Assembly (NCBI RefSeq): GCF_003122205.1
Contig: NZ_QEYE01000008.1
Location: 1 to 64,000 of the forward strand
Direction: 5' to 3'
Source of the DNA: Maritimibacter sp. 55A14
GTDB taxonomy: Bacteria; Pseudomonadota; Alphaproteobacteria; Rhodobacterales; Rhodobacteraceae
DNA length: 64,000 bases
Below the pieces are notes generated by a model. The model worked only from the letters and a program-made list of their open reading frames with translations. It did not search any database and was not told where the DNA came from. The position numbers and the translations under genes were made by a program. Below are positions 45,894 through 52,631 of the stretch, piece after piece. How positions within the stretch are numbered: position 1 is the stretch's first letter; every line of letters begins with the position of its first letter.

Positions 45894-46272
45894 GATGCTG
45901 CTCCTTTTTCAGGGTGTCCGCGAAAGGCGTGGCAGGCATGATGTCGAGCGTCCCGTCCAACACGTCGTTCAGCCACGCGGGCGCATCGTCGTCGGGGCGG
46001 CCGGCAAGGCGCTCGCCGGCGCGAATCGCGTCGATCATGATGGCGACGGCATCAGCCGATCCGGCGTCGGCGTCGAGGCTGTGGGCACGCGGCGCGGCGT
46101 GGCCGCCGACCCATGTGCCGCTCTCGGCCACGCAGCCGCATTCGATGTCCGAGCGCAACACATCGCGCAGCTGCGTCACGGCAACGCGCAGCGCTTCGGA
46201 CAGCTGCTCGGCGCGCGAGCGGAAATCCTCGACAGGCTCTGGTGCTGCGGCGGGAAAATCGGGCAGGCTCAT
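45880..46272 (-). CDS. Phage protein of unknown function (130 aa)
   Basis: MSLPDFPAAAPEPVEDFRSR is followed by a helical EQLSEALRVAVTQLRDVLRS and a Cys pair (ECGCVAESGTW). The rest is acidic. The ATG overlaps the stop of the 64-residue gene by four bases. No family is recognised. Confidence 0.55.
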   Translation of the reverse strand: MSLPDFPAAAPEPVEDFRSRAEQLSEALRVAVTQLRDVLRSDIECGCVAESGTWVGGHAAPRAHSLDADAGSADAVAIMIDAIRAGERLAGRPDDDAPAWLNDVLDGTLDIMPATPFADTLKKEQHHGRS

Positions 46273-46463
46273 GCGGCACCGCCTTCAGGCGCGGCCCGGT
46301 GCTGTTGGCGGATCAGGCGCAGCACGTTCATGCGCTGGCCGCGCGCCGTGGTCAGAACCTGCCAGGCCAGCATCCGAAGCATGGGCTGGCCGGCGCAGAC
46401 AGCCGGGTCGGTGACGACGCGGCGGGCCTGGGCGATCATGTCGGGTGCGGGATCAGGCTGCAT
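46269..46463 (-). CDS. Phage protein of unknown function (64 aa), first of the leftward series
   Basis: MQPDPAPDMIAQARRVVTDP continues with LRMLAWQVLTTARGQRMNVL and a basic end. The ATG at 46463 follows GGAGGCCTGCC. Its leader carries a 15-base sequence, CAACCGATGGAGGCC, that is identical to the leader of the gene starting at 47234. Divergent from the regulator gene at 46573. Confidence 0.55.
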   Translation of the reverse strand: MQPDPAPDMIAQARRVVTDPAVCAGQPMLRMLAWQVLTTARGQRMNVLRLIRQQHRAAPEGGAA

Positions 46464-46467
46464 GGCA

Positions 46468-46482
46468 GGCCTCCATCGGTTG
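46468..46482 (-). repeat. 15-base leader repeat, copy 1
   Basis: The - strand reads CAACCGATGGAGGCC, four bases before the ATG at 46463. The same 15 bases occur before the ATG at 47234 (47238-47252). Both include the GGAGG ribosome-binding site, so the repeat may be a shared translational signal or the relic of a duplication. Confidence 0.7.
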
Positions 46483-46572
46483 CGTTGTTCCGGATGTTTG
46501 GACAAAATGGCGTGGGCGACGGTTGAGACGCCGCCCGGTTTCCGCGTGACAATGCGGAAGGAGAATAACGGC

Positions 46573-46896
46573 ATGGTCTTGCGGCTGGACGAGCGGCGCA
46601 GGCTGGCGCGGTCTGGCGATGAGAGCATGTCCGCCACCGCACATCGTCTGCGGTCCGCGCGGTTCGTCGCGGGTGTAAGTCAGGTGCAGATTGCCCGATT
46701 CGGCTGGGCCAGCCCCGATCTTGTGCATGTCGAGGATGCCGAAGCAGGCCGCGTCATGCCGAATTATGCGCTGCTGAACTTTTATTGGCGCCGCCTGAGA
46801 CTGACCGCCGACTTCTTCGAGACCGGTAAGATCCATGAAATTCGGGTGGAGATAGAAGACCGCCTGTTCGCGGCCCTGAAGGCGCAGATGGAATGA
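46573..46896 (+). CDS. XRE/Cro-like regulator (107 aa), rightward
   Basis: This protein has an HTH-like region (HRLRSARFVAGVSQVQIARF followed by GWASPDLVHVEDAEAG) and a C-terminal extension. I start at the ATG at 46573 because AAGGAG lies nine bases upstream. It is divergent from the leftward series and convergent with the gene at 46911-47234. It is probably a second phage regulator within the leftward early region. Confidence 0.65.
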   Translation: MVLRLDERRRLARSGDESMSATAHRLRSARFVAGVSQVQIARFGWASPDLVHVEDAEAGRVMPNYALLNFYWRRLRLTADFFETGKIHEIRVEIEDRLFAALKAQME

Positions 46897-46910
46897 CATC
46901 CGCCGCGCGC

Positions 46911-47234
46911 TCATTCTGACACCAGGTCGTAGATGTCGAGCGTCCGCTCGATCGCGTTGCGCATGGCGCGCAGGATGCGTTGCGGGTCGTCGCCGTTTTC
47001 ACGGGCGGCGTTGATCCGGCGCAGGAGGCCCGCCACGTCGTCGCGGGAAATGCCGCCGCGCAGCTGCGCCTGTCCAAGTAATGTCGTGTCGGGGCCCGGA
47101 AAGAAGCTCGCGGCCTCGCACAAGCTGCGCCGCAGCTCCGATCCGGCCTCGGCCTCGACCGCAAGGCGCAGCACAGAGGTTTGCAGGTCGCATATGGCTG
47201 CGGTGGTCGGGGCGGTCTCGGTCTCGGCGCGCAT
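46911..47234 (-). CDS. Phage early protein (107 aa) under operator control
   Basis: MRAETETAPTTAAICDLQTS leads into a helical protein with EAASFFPGPDTTLLGQAQLR, DDVAGLLRRINAARENGDDP and a final IERTLDIYDLVSE. The ATG at 47234 has GGAGG at ideal spacing, so I prefer it to the ATG at 47246. Its promoter (47264-47292) has a repressor operator in the spacer, placing it as the first leftward gene of the lysogeny switch. The function is unknown. Confidence 0.6.
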   Translation of the reverse strand: MRAETETAPTTAAICDLQTSVLRLAVEAEAGSELRRSLCEAASFFPGPDTTLLGQAQLRGGISRDDVAGLLRRINAARENGDDPQRILRAMRNAIERTLDIYDLVSE

Positions 47235-47237
47235 CGG

Positions 47238-47252
47238 GGCCTCCATCGGTTG
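47238..47252 (-). repeat. 15-base leader repeat, copy 2
   Basis: The - strand reads CAACCGATGGAGGCC ahead of the ATG at 47234, identical to 46468-46482. The GGAGG inside it serves as the ribosome-binding site. Confidence 0.7.
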
Positions 47253-47263
47253 TGATGGGGGCC

Positions 47264-47292
47264 TTGTTACCTCACAAATTGTGAGGCATCAA
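47264..47292 (-). promoter_or_regulatory. Leftward early promoter with operator in its spacer
   Basis: On the - strand TTGATG (complement of 47287-47292), a 17-base spacer and TAACAA (complement of 47264-47269) form a promoter. The spacer holds CTCACAAATTGTGAG at 47271-47285, a perfect 7-1-7 palindrome. A repressor bound there would block RNA polymerase directly. A second operator-like site sits 30 bases away centre to centre, at 47301-47315. Confidence 0.7.
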
Positions 47293-47300
47293 CAAAAATA

Positions 47301-47315
47301 ATCACATATTGTGAG
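47301..47315. promoter_or_regulatory. Repressor operator, second left copy
   Basis: ATCACATATTGTGAG is the CTCACAAnTTGTGAG operator with two changes in the left arm. Its centre is 30 bp, three helical turns, from the operator at 47271-47285, a spacing that suits cooperative binding. A further half-site TTGTGA occurs at 47337-47342. Confidence 0.65.
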
Positions 47316-47385
47316 ATGCGCAAAGAATCGACACGATTGTGACGCAGCCATAACGCGCGGGGCGGATCGCTAGGGAGCAAAAGTT

Positions 47386-47598
47386 ATGGAACAATCACAA
47401 TTGGATATGCTGATCGCTGCAGCCGATCAGTCCGGCATCTCATTGGACGTCTTGGTGGCGCTGTCGCGAGGGTTGGATGACAGAGCGATTGCCAAGCTGT
47501 GCGGCAATTGCGCCTCTATGCCGCGATATATGAAGTCCAGGGTTACCCCGAACTTGTCGCAGAGCACCTCGGCTTCATCTGGCAGCATGCGCCGATGA
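47386..47598 (+). CDS. Doubtful 70-residue ORF antisense to the repressor 3' end
   Basis: An ATG at 47386 with GGGAG upstream opens MEQSQLDMLIAAADQSGISL and runs over the last third of the repressor gene on the other strand. Only its first 14 codons are outside the repressor. The frame may be a real antisense-coded peptide or chance. It begins just after the left operator group. Confidence 0.25.
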   Translation: MEQSQLDMLIAAADQSGISLDVLVALSRGLDDRAIAKLCGNCASMPRYMKSRVTPNLSQSTSASSGSMRR

Positions 47599-47753
47599 CC
47601 TGACTCCCAGTTGATGTATCGGGTGTAGTTGTATCCGCAAAAGGCGGCATACTTCGTCTTGCTCATACCCGTGGTTTCCCGAAGCGCTTGAAGTCGCTGC
47701 CCGATGCGCCAGTAGGGATACTTTGCTTCGTCGATTTCATGATTAGTCACCAT
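47427..47753 (-). CDS. CI-like XRE-family repressor (108 aa)
   Basis: This short repressor has an XRE HTH: WRIGQRLQALRETTGMSKTK, YAAFCGYNYTRYINWESGHR and MLPDEAEVLCDKFGVTLDFI. There is no peptidase or large dimerisation domain, unlike lambda CI, so SOS-type self-cleavage is not expected. The ATG at 47753 has no ribosome-binding site and lies about seven bases after a -10-like GATTAT, so the mRNA may be leaderless. The gene faces the operators at 47772-47827 and the Cro-like gene, the standard switch layout. Confidence 0.82.
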   Translation of the reverse strand: MVTNHEIDEAKYPYWRIGQRLQALRETTGMSKTKYAAFCGYNYTRYINWESGHRRMLPDEAEVLCDKFGVTLDFIYRGIEAQLPHSLAIALSSNPRDSATKTSNEMPD

Positions 47754-47759
47754 GTTGCG

Positions 47760-47787
47760 ATAATCGTTCCGCTCACAATTTGTGTAA
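47760..47787 (-). promoter_or_regulatory. Repressor promoter with operator overlapping spacer
   Basis: On the - strand TTACAC (complement of 47782-47787) and GATTAT (complement of 47760-47765) are 16 bases apart. The operator variant CTCACAATTTGTGTA at 47772-47786 covers the upstream part. The expected start point coincides with the repressor ATG at 47753. The boxes are weaker than those of the other two switch promoters. Confidence 0.5.
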
Positions 47788-47788
47788 A

Positions 47789-47803
47789 ATCGCTTTTTGT
47801 GAG
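47789..47803. promoter_or_regulatory. Operator half-site (middle)
   Basis: TTGTGAG at 47797-47803 is a perfect right arm of the operator; the left arm (ATCGCTT) is degenerate. It lies between the repressor-proximal site (47772-47786) and the Cro-proximal site (47813-47827), giving a three-site arrangement with graded quality. Confidence 0.5.
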
Positions 47804-47804
47804 C

Positions 47805-47833
47805 TTGCAAAACTCACAAGTTGTGAGTAACGA
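47805..47833 (+). promoter_or_regulatory. Cro-like gene promoter with perfect operator in its spacer
   Basis: TTGCAA (47805-47810), a 17-base spacer and TAACGA (47828-47833) form the promoter. The spacer contains CTCACAAGTTGTGAG at 47813-47827, a perfect 7-1-7 palindrome. The expected transcription start is at or within a base or two of the ATG at 47840, so the Cro-like mRNA would be leaderless. Confidence 0.65.
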
Positions 47834-47839
47834 TGTGGC

Positions 47840-48067
47840 ATGGACACCGTTTCTGATATAGTTGCCGTCGTTGGGAGGGGCAGGCTGCGCGAGCGGCTTG
47901 GAGTGTCTGACACGGCAATTTCCAACGCACTTGCGCGGAAGACATTTCCGCCAAAATGGTACTTGGTTCTCAGGTCGGAGTGTGCCGCGAACCACATTGA
48001 CTGCCCGGTGCACCTCTTTGGATTCACGTCGCCCGATGCTCAGGGCCAGAACCGGGGGGCCGCATGA
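47840..48067 (+). CDS. Cro-like HTH regulator (75 aa)
   Basis: This 75-residue protein has the Cro-type HTH DIVAVVGRGRLRERLGVSDT followed by AISNALARKTFPPKWYLVLR. It is divergent from the CI-like repressor across about 86 bases holding three operator sites. The ATG is seven bases past the -10 box and has no ribosome-binding site. It ends 14 bases before the convergent WYL-TerB gene, so the rightward early transcript is very short or reads into antisense. Confidence 0.75.
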   Translation: MDTVSDIVAVVGRGRLRERLGVSDTAISNALARKTFPPKWYLVLRSECAANHIDCPVHLFGFTSPDAQGQNRGAA

Positions 48068-48081
48068 CCACACTCCGCCGC

Positions 48082-48930
48082 TCAATGCCGATCTTCGGTG
48101 AAATCAGAAAAGCGTTCGAGGGTTTCGCGTGCAAAATCTTCTCTGATCGCCTCTATATCGCCCAAGAATGCCACTTCATCGTCGGACACCACGCCGTCGG
48201 CGTTGACGACTTCGGCAAGCGCGCGGAAGAACCGGTCCTGTCGGTCGTCGTCGTATGTGTAGATCACGCCCAGATAGCCTGGCATAGACATCTGCTGTGG
48301 GTGCATTTTTTGGACAATGCTTTCGAGCGCGTCCAGCGCCGTGAGGTTGAAATCGGTTCCAAGCCGCCCCTCGTCATAGAGAATATCGGCCTCAGATTCA
48401 GCATATCGCAGGATCGCGTCCAGTTCCTCGGGGTGAAATTCGTTGTCGCAGCGCGCTGCGGTGATGAGAACCGAGAGAGGCGGGCGAAGGAAATCACGCA
48501 ATCTGCGCGCCGCCGTAATGGATTCGTCGCGTTCGGCGGGCTCAAGGTCGGAAAGAGAGACCATGAGCGTGTCGCGAAAGAAGTCGACGGTTTCGATTAC
48601 TTCGCCGTCGGGCTCTATAAAACATCCGATCCGGTCACAGCGAAAGTGCCGGATCGACTTTCGCTCGTGACAGATCGCGGTCAAAATTGGCGCGTGCGGG
48701 CCGCGCGCGACTTTGCGCAGTGTAATGCGTCGACGGGACTCGTTCCCGTTTGCATCGGTGTAGTCGATCACGGTGTAGACTTCTTCCAAATCCACTGTGT
48801 CAGGGACATCCGCCGGCACTTTGGCCAAGTCTGGCGAGTCCGCGGCCGTGATGATTGGCGGCGTTACGACCGGGGGCGGTGGTGTTTCCGTGGTTGGCGC
48901 TTTGGTAAACAGCCAGGCAAAAATACCCAT
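48082..48930 (-). CDS. WYL-like / TerB-like protein, probable moron
   Basis: This 282-residue protein has a Pro/Thr-rich N-terminus (MGIFAWLFTKAPTTETPPPP). A WYL-type segment follows at about 48-110 (VYTVIDYTDANGNESRRRIT, CHERKSIRHFRCDRIGCFIE). A TerB-like helical region follows at about 145-280 (LRPPLSVLITAARCDNEFHP, FFRALAEVVNADGVVSDDEV). WYL domains sense ligands such as nucleotides and are frequent in defence systems; TerB domains are tied to membrane stress. It is transcribed against its neighbours, with its own GGGAG site, as expected for a lysogenic-conversion gene. Confidence 0.75.
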   Translation of the reverse strand: MGIFAWLFTKAPTTETPPPPVVTPPIITAADSPDLAKVPADVPDTVDLEEVYTVIDYTDANGNESRRRITLRKVARGPHAPILTAICHERKSIRHFRCDRIGCFIEPDGEVIETVDFFRDTLMVSLSDLEPAERDESITAARRLRDFLRPPLSVLITAARCDNEFHPEELDAILRYAESEADILYDEGRLGTDFNLTALDALESIVQKMHPQQMSMPGYLGVIYTYDDDRQDRFFRALAEVVNADGVVSDDEVAFLGDIEAIREDFARETLERFSDFTEDRH

Positions 48931-49058
48931 AGATTAGCTCCCTTTGATTCAACTCGCGCCGCGAATCGCGGTGCGGCCCCGACCAGAGTAGCAACCTGCG
49001 CGCAAAAATGGATTGGCGAGGTGCCGCCGCTGCCCGCCGCAAACGCGGAGGACGCCGC

Positions 49059-49412
49059 ATGACTGCAGCGCCCTCGCACGCTCCTTCCCAGACTGTTGAA
49101 CCGTCACGCGAGCAGCATGGCACATCCCGCGCGACCATGTCCCGGTCCGAAGTTCCGGAATGCGACCTGATCTTCCTGCACCCGATCCGGTCGTCGGAGT
49201 TCCGGGCGTGGTTCGCGCCCGCTTTCGCCGCATGGCTGCGGGAGCGGTTTGCGACGCCCGAGCAGGTGGCCGCGGCCTTCGGGGTGCGCAACTCCACCGC
49301 ATGGGCGTGGTGGAACGGCGAAAACCGGGCCTCGGGCGACGCGGTGGCGCGCGCCTTCCTGGCCTTTCCGGACGCGGTCGCGTGGTTCATGGATCAATGG
49401 GAGGGTCGATGA
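49059..49412 (+). CDS. HTH regulator (117 aa)
   Basis: MTAAPSHAPSQTVEPSREQH precedes an HTH region, RERFATPEQVAAAFGVRNST with AWAWWNGENRASGDAVARAF. GGAGGACGCCGC upstream fixes the ATG at 49059. It is divergent from the WYL-TerB gene across 128 bases that contain no CTCACAA-type operator. Probably a regulator or DNA-binding early protein. Confidence 0.65.
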   Translation: MTAAPSHAPSQTVEPSREQHGTSRATMSRSEVPECDLIFLHPIRSSEFRAWFAPAFAAWLRERFATPEQVAAAFGVRNSTAWAWWNGENRASGDAVARAFLAFPDAVAWFMDQWEGR

Positions 49413-49717
49413 TGAACGCACGTCCCTCCGAAATTTCGGACCGAGATTCCGGACACCTGCCGGGCGCATGCCTCTTGCGCCCGGCCTGCCTGCCCGGCCG
49501 GCAATCCCCTCGCTCGGGCGGCCGGGCAACTGGCGCGCATCCGGTCCCCCCGGTGCGCGCCCTTTTCTTTTCGACGCGCGGGCAGGGCACGCCTCAGTCG
49601 CCCACTTCCCGCCATACCGCCGGGAACGTGGCGGCCCGCAAGATGTGTTCCCGGACCTCCCTGTTGGGCCGGGGCGCGCATGTCCGTGCGCGTCCCGTGC
49701 CGGGGAGGGGCGGATGA
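49409..49717 (+). CDS. Hypothetical phage protein (102 aa), weakly supported
   Basis: The frame starts at ATG 49409 overlapping the upstream stop (ATGA) and ends at TGA 49715-49717, overlapping the next start (ATGA). The product is Arg/Gly/Pro-rich with several Cys (LPGACLLRPACLPGRQS) and has no recognisable fold. The two coupling overlaps are the main support; the composition is like a GC-rich artefact. Confidence 0.35.
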   Translation: MMNARPSEISDRDSGHLPGACLLRPACLPGRQSPRSGGRATGAHPVPPVRALFFSTRGQGTPQSPTSRHTAGNVAARKMCSRTSLLGRGAHVRARPVPGRGG

Positions 49718-49920
49718 GGGTTCGGGACACGCCGCGCGACAGTGACGAGCTGGTCTTGTCCTGGATCGCGCAGCGCAGCGGCGGGATCGGGCCATCGGCA
49801 ATCGCACGGGCGCATGGGCTGCCGTCGCAGCGGGTCAGCGTGGCCACGGCGCGCGTGCTGGAGGCCGACCTTGCGCAAAGCGGCGAGGATCCAGAGCAAG
49901 TGCGGAGGGCTTATTGGTGA
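49714..49920 (+). CDS. Small HTH-like protein (68 aa)
   Basis: MRVRDTPRDSDELVLSWIAQ continues with GGIGPSAIARAHGLPSQRVS and VATARVLEADLAQSGE, an HTH-type pattern of about 45 residues. GGGGAGGGG precedes the ATG. It ends four bases inside the methyltransferase gene (GTGA). Confidence 0.6.
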   Translation: MRVRDTPRDSDELVLSWIAQRSGGIGPSAIARAHGLPSQRVSVATARVLEADLAQSGEDPEQVRRAYW

Positions 49921-50633
49921 GCTGGTCGCGGCATGAGCGGATCGGGCCGGTGGACCTCTATCTCGGGGATTGCCGCGAGGTTCTGCCCGCTCTGTTGGAG
50001 AAGGCCGATTTGCTGGTGACCGATCCGCCCTACCGGCTGACCAGTGGCGGGCGGGCCAAGGGGCCGGGCACGATGAGCGGCATCTTCTCGGGCGCGGTCT
50101 ATGACAATTCCGGGGCCATGATGGACGTGTTGATCGGCTGGCCGGGCATGGCCGGGCCCCTATTCGAGGCCTGCCGGGCCGATTGCGACGCCTACGTGAT
50201 GGCGGACGCCAAGAACGTCTTTCCCGCGCAGGCGGCATTCGCGGGGGCGTGCTGGAAGCTGCACAACCTGCTGGTTTGGGACAAGGGGCGCTGCACCGCG
50301 AACCGCTGGTACATGAAAAACTGCGAGTTCGTGCTCTACCTTTGGAAGGGGCGGGCGCGGCGGATCAATCGTTGCGGCAGCGGGCAGATGCACCGCCTGT
50401 CGCATGTCAAGCGCACCGCGCACCCGGCCGAGAAGCCGGTCGAGGTCATGGAGCGTTTCATTCTCAATTCCAGCCAGCCGGGCGAGATCGTGCTCGATCC
50501 GTTCGCCGGCAGCGGCGCGACGCTGCTGGCCGCGATGCGGACGGGCCGGCGCGCCATCGGGGTCGAGAGCGACCCGCGCTGGTTCGGCGCCGCGCTGGAG
50601 CGTCTGGAGCAGCAAGCGGCGGAGGCCGCATGA
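49917..50633 (+). CDS. Beta-class DNA methyltransferase, GTG start
   Basis: This 238-residue protein has catalytic motif IV VTDPPY at residues 34-39 and the AdoMet motif LDPFAGSGAT at 193-202. IV before I is the beta-class N6-adenine or N4-cytosine order. The GTG at 49917 overlaps the upstream stop (GTGA) and has GGAGGG nearby. No restriction enzyme is adjacent, so it is an orphan phage methyltransferase, perhaps for protection from host restriction or for timing. The target sequence cannot be read from the protein. Confidence 0.88.
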   Translation: MSWSRHERIGPVDLYLGDCREVLPALLEKADLLVTDPPYRLTSGGRAKGPGTMSGIFSGAVYDNSGAMMDVLIGWPGMAGPLFEACRADCDAYVMADAKNVFPAQAAFAGACWKLHNLLVWDKGRCTANRWYMKNCEFVLYLWKGRARRINRCGSGQMHRLSHVKRTAHPAEKPVEVMERFILNSSQPGEIVLDPFAGSGATLLAAMRTGRRAIGVESDPRWFGAALERLEQQAAEAA

Positions 50634-50658
50634 CGAGGGTCGAGGGCAGGGGGCAGGC

Positions 50659-51720
50659 ATGGAGACGATGCACGCGATGCGCGCGCGTCAGGCGCGCGAG
50701 CGGTGGGAGCTGATCTGCGAGGCGGTCCGGGCGACCGGGTCGGTCTACGCGGCGGCCGAGGCCATCAGCCTCGATGCCGGCGTCTTCTACCGCGAAATGC
50801 GCAAGATGGGCGTGACCGCTGACGAGATAATGGCCGGTGGCGACCAGAGCAGGGGCGGGGACATGGGCAAGGTGACATCGCGCTTGACGGATGCGGAGAT
50901 CGAGGCCGCACGAGAGCGCCTGTCCGGGCTGATTGCGGACGGGCACAGTCGCCGCGATCTTGAGCATGCGATGGGCTGGACGCGCACCGTCGTGGACCGC
51001 GCGCTGCGGCATCTGGGCCTTTCCACGCGCCGCTCGGCGGTCGATTGGCGGCCGTTTCTGGAGGATGCCGCCGCGCGGGGCCTCTCGGCCACGGCGCTGA
51101 GCGAGGAAAGCGGCGTGGATTTTGCCGCGATCTGCAACGCGTCGTCGCGATTCAAGATCAAGCTGCCGCGGGCTCGCACCCGACGTGTGAAGGGCCGGCG
51201 CCTGCCCGACCAGGCGTTCGTCGATGCCGCCGCGCGCGGACTGTCCATGACCGAGGCGGCGCGCGAGATCGGGTGCATGCGCAGCACCGTGCGCAGCCGG
51301 GGTCGTGTTCTGGGGCTGGAGTTTGCCGCGCAGCGGGTCGGCCAGGCTGCACGTCACGAGGACAAGGAATTCATCGACGCCGCGCCCAGGGCCGGAAATT
51401 GGGCTGACATGGCCCGCATTGTGGGCTGCGCGGTGACCACTGCCGCGCGCCGTGGCCGTGCCTTGGGCCTTGAGCCCGGCGCATCCGCCCCGCCCGCGAA
51501 ATCGCATAAGCGGCCTTCGATGCAGCGCAGCCTCCCGCGGTGCGCGCGGCGCGCGGCCAAGACCAAGCCGCCAGTGGCAACCGCACCCGCGCCCATGCGG
51601 ATCATCGCGCCGGTCTTCGCCAATGGGGCGCGGGTGACGCCGCAGGTCGAGGAAGCCTGCGGGCACCGCATGTACCGGGAGGCCATGAAGGAACGCAAGG
51701 CGCGGAGGGCTCACGCATGA
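50659..51720 (+). CDS. Protein of five tandem HTH-like units (353 aa)
   Basis: Five related segments each look like an HTH followed by a basic helix. They are about 15-57 (ICEAVRATGSVYAAAEAISL), 82-121 (LIADGHSRRDLEHAMGWTRT), 132-168 (AAARGLSATALSEESGVDFA), 186-221 (AAARGLSMTEAAREIGCMRS) and 237-271 (AAPRAGNWADMARIVGCAVT). The last three repeat every 50 or so residues and end in a similar VLGLE/RALGLE. A basic, Pro-rich tail follows. It may wrap DNA or read a repeated target. The stop overlaps the next gene (ATGA). Confidence 0.7.
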   Translation: METMHAMRARQARERWELICEAVRATGSVYAAAEAISLDAGVFYREMRKMGVTADEIMAGGDQSRGGDMGKVTSRLTDAEIEAARERLSGLIADGHSRRDLEHAMGWTRTVVDRALRHLGLSTRRSAVDWRPFLEDAAARGLSATALSEESGVDFAAICNASSRFKIKLPRARTRRVKGRRLPDQAFVDAAARGLSMTEAAREIGCMRSTVRSRGRVLGLEFAAQRVGQAARHEDKEFIDAAPRAGNWADMARIVGCAVTTAARRGRALGLEPGASAPPAKSHKRPSMQRSLPRCARRAAKTKPPVATAPAPMRIIAPVFANGARVTPQVEEACGHRMYREAMKERKARRAHA

Positions 51721-51995
51721 GCCGGGTCAGGCTGCATTTCGAGGCGCTGTCGCACGGGATGGTGCGCATGTACGTGGTGGACGCGCAGGAGCGCACGTTG
51801 GGTGCCTTCGAGTATCTGCCGCATCCGGATTGGGATGAGACTTTCGCGCGTGATGCGTTTGCCTGCGCAGCGCAGGCCTGCGCCGAGGGCGTCCAGGTGA
51901 CCGCCAATTGGCCTGTCGAGGGCGACAGGGCGCAGGCCTTCCTGACCGTCCGCATCCGCAAGGTGCTCGACCAGCGCCCGGAGGTGGCCGCATGA
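51717..51995 (+). CDS. Small phage protein (92 aa)
   Basis: MSRVRLHFEALSHGMVRMYV continues with a strand-turn-strand pattern, DETFARDAFACAAQACAEGV and a final strand FLTVRIRKVLDQRPEVAA. It is compact alpha/beta. Both ends overlap neighbours as ATGA. No family is recognised. Confidence 0.55.
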   Translation: MSRVRLHFEALSHGMVRMYVVDAQERTLGAFEYLPHPDWDETFARDAFACAAQACAEGVQVTANWPVEGDRAQAFLTVRIRKVLDQRPEVAA

Positions 51996-52630
51996 CGATG
52001 ACCAGTCCCTTGCGCCCGCGCCCGGTCGATACCGACACGCTGCCGGAGTACCCGCTGACGCGCTCGGACCGGCTGGACAGCCATTATTTCATGATCTGGG
52101 AGAGGCGGCGCTGGCTGAACTCGGAGATGCGCCTGAAAGGGACGCCCGAGTGCCGGGCAATCTATTTCGATCTGATCAATGTCGCGTTCGACCAGTCGCC
52201 CATCGGCACGCTGCCCGACGACATCGAGCTGTTGTCGAAGCTGGCCCTGGTTGAGCGCGGACATCTCCAGGCGCTCTGCGCCATGCCGTATGGGCCGCTC
52301 CACCGCTGGGAGCCGTGCCTGTGCGAGGCAGAGGTGCGGCTCATGCATCCGATGGTCCTGAGCACGATCAGCGAAGCGATCTCGCGCAAGGCCGACAACC
52401 GCGCGCGCAACGACGCGGCCAATGCCAAGAAGCGCCGTCAGCGGTTGCGCTCGGCGGTGGCGGGCTATCACCCCGATCTCGCGAAGAACGACGCGGCGAT
52501 ATTGTGGATGGACGAATGGCTCGATCGCGAGGGCTGCGAGTACCGCGCCGCCAGCTGGATCGAGCGCGCCATATCGGGCTGGAGCGATCACATGCTTGCG
52601 CTGACGCGTGGGCGTCGCGTCAACGAATAA
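51992..52630 (+). CDS. Replication-initiator-like protein (212 aa)
   Basis: LDSHYFMIWERRRWLNSEMR followed by FDLINVAFDQSPIGTLPDDI and ELLSKLALVERGHL resembles the N-terminal DUF1376-type winged helix of phage replication or replisome-organising proteins. The basic middle (ISRKADNRARNDAANAKKRR) could bind DNA. The start overlaps the upstream stop by four bases. Six 10-bp phased repeats follow its stop. Confidence 0.6.
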   Translation: MTMTSPLRPRPVDTDTLPEYPLTRSDRLDSHYFMIWERRRWLNSEMRLKGTPECRAIYFDLINVAFDQSPIGTLPDDIELLSKLALVERGHLQALCAMPYGPLHRWEPCLCEAEVRLMHPMVLSTISEAISRKADNRARNDAANAKKRRQRLRSAVAGYHPDLAKNDAAILWMDEWLDREGCEYRAASWIERAISGWSDHMLALTRGRRVNE

Positions 52631-52631
52631 A

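Noticed and set aside
47754-47810. Longer repressor start at 47810
   Set aside because: It would translate through the operators and repressor promoter; residues before 47753 are not repressor-like.
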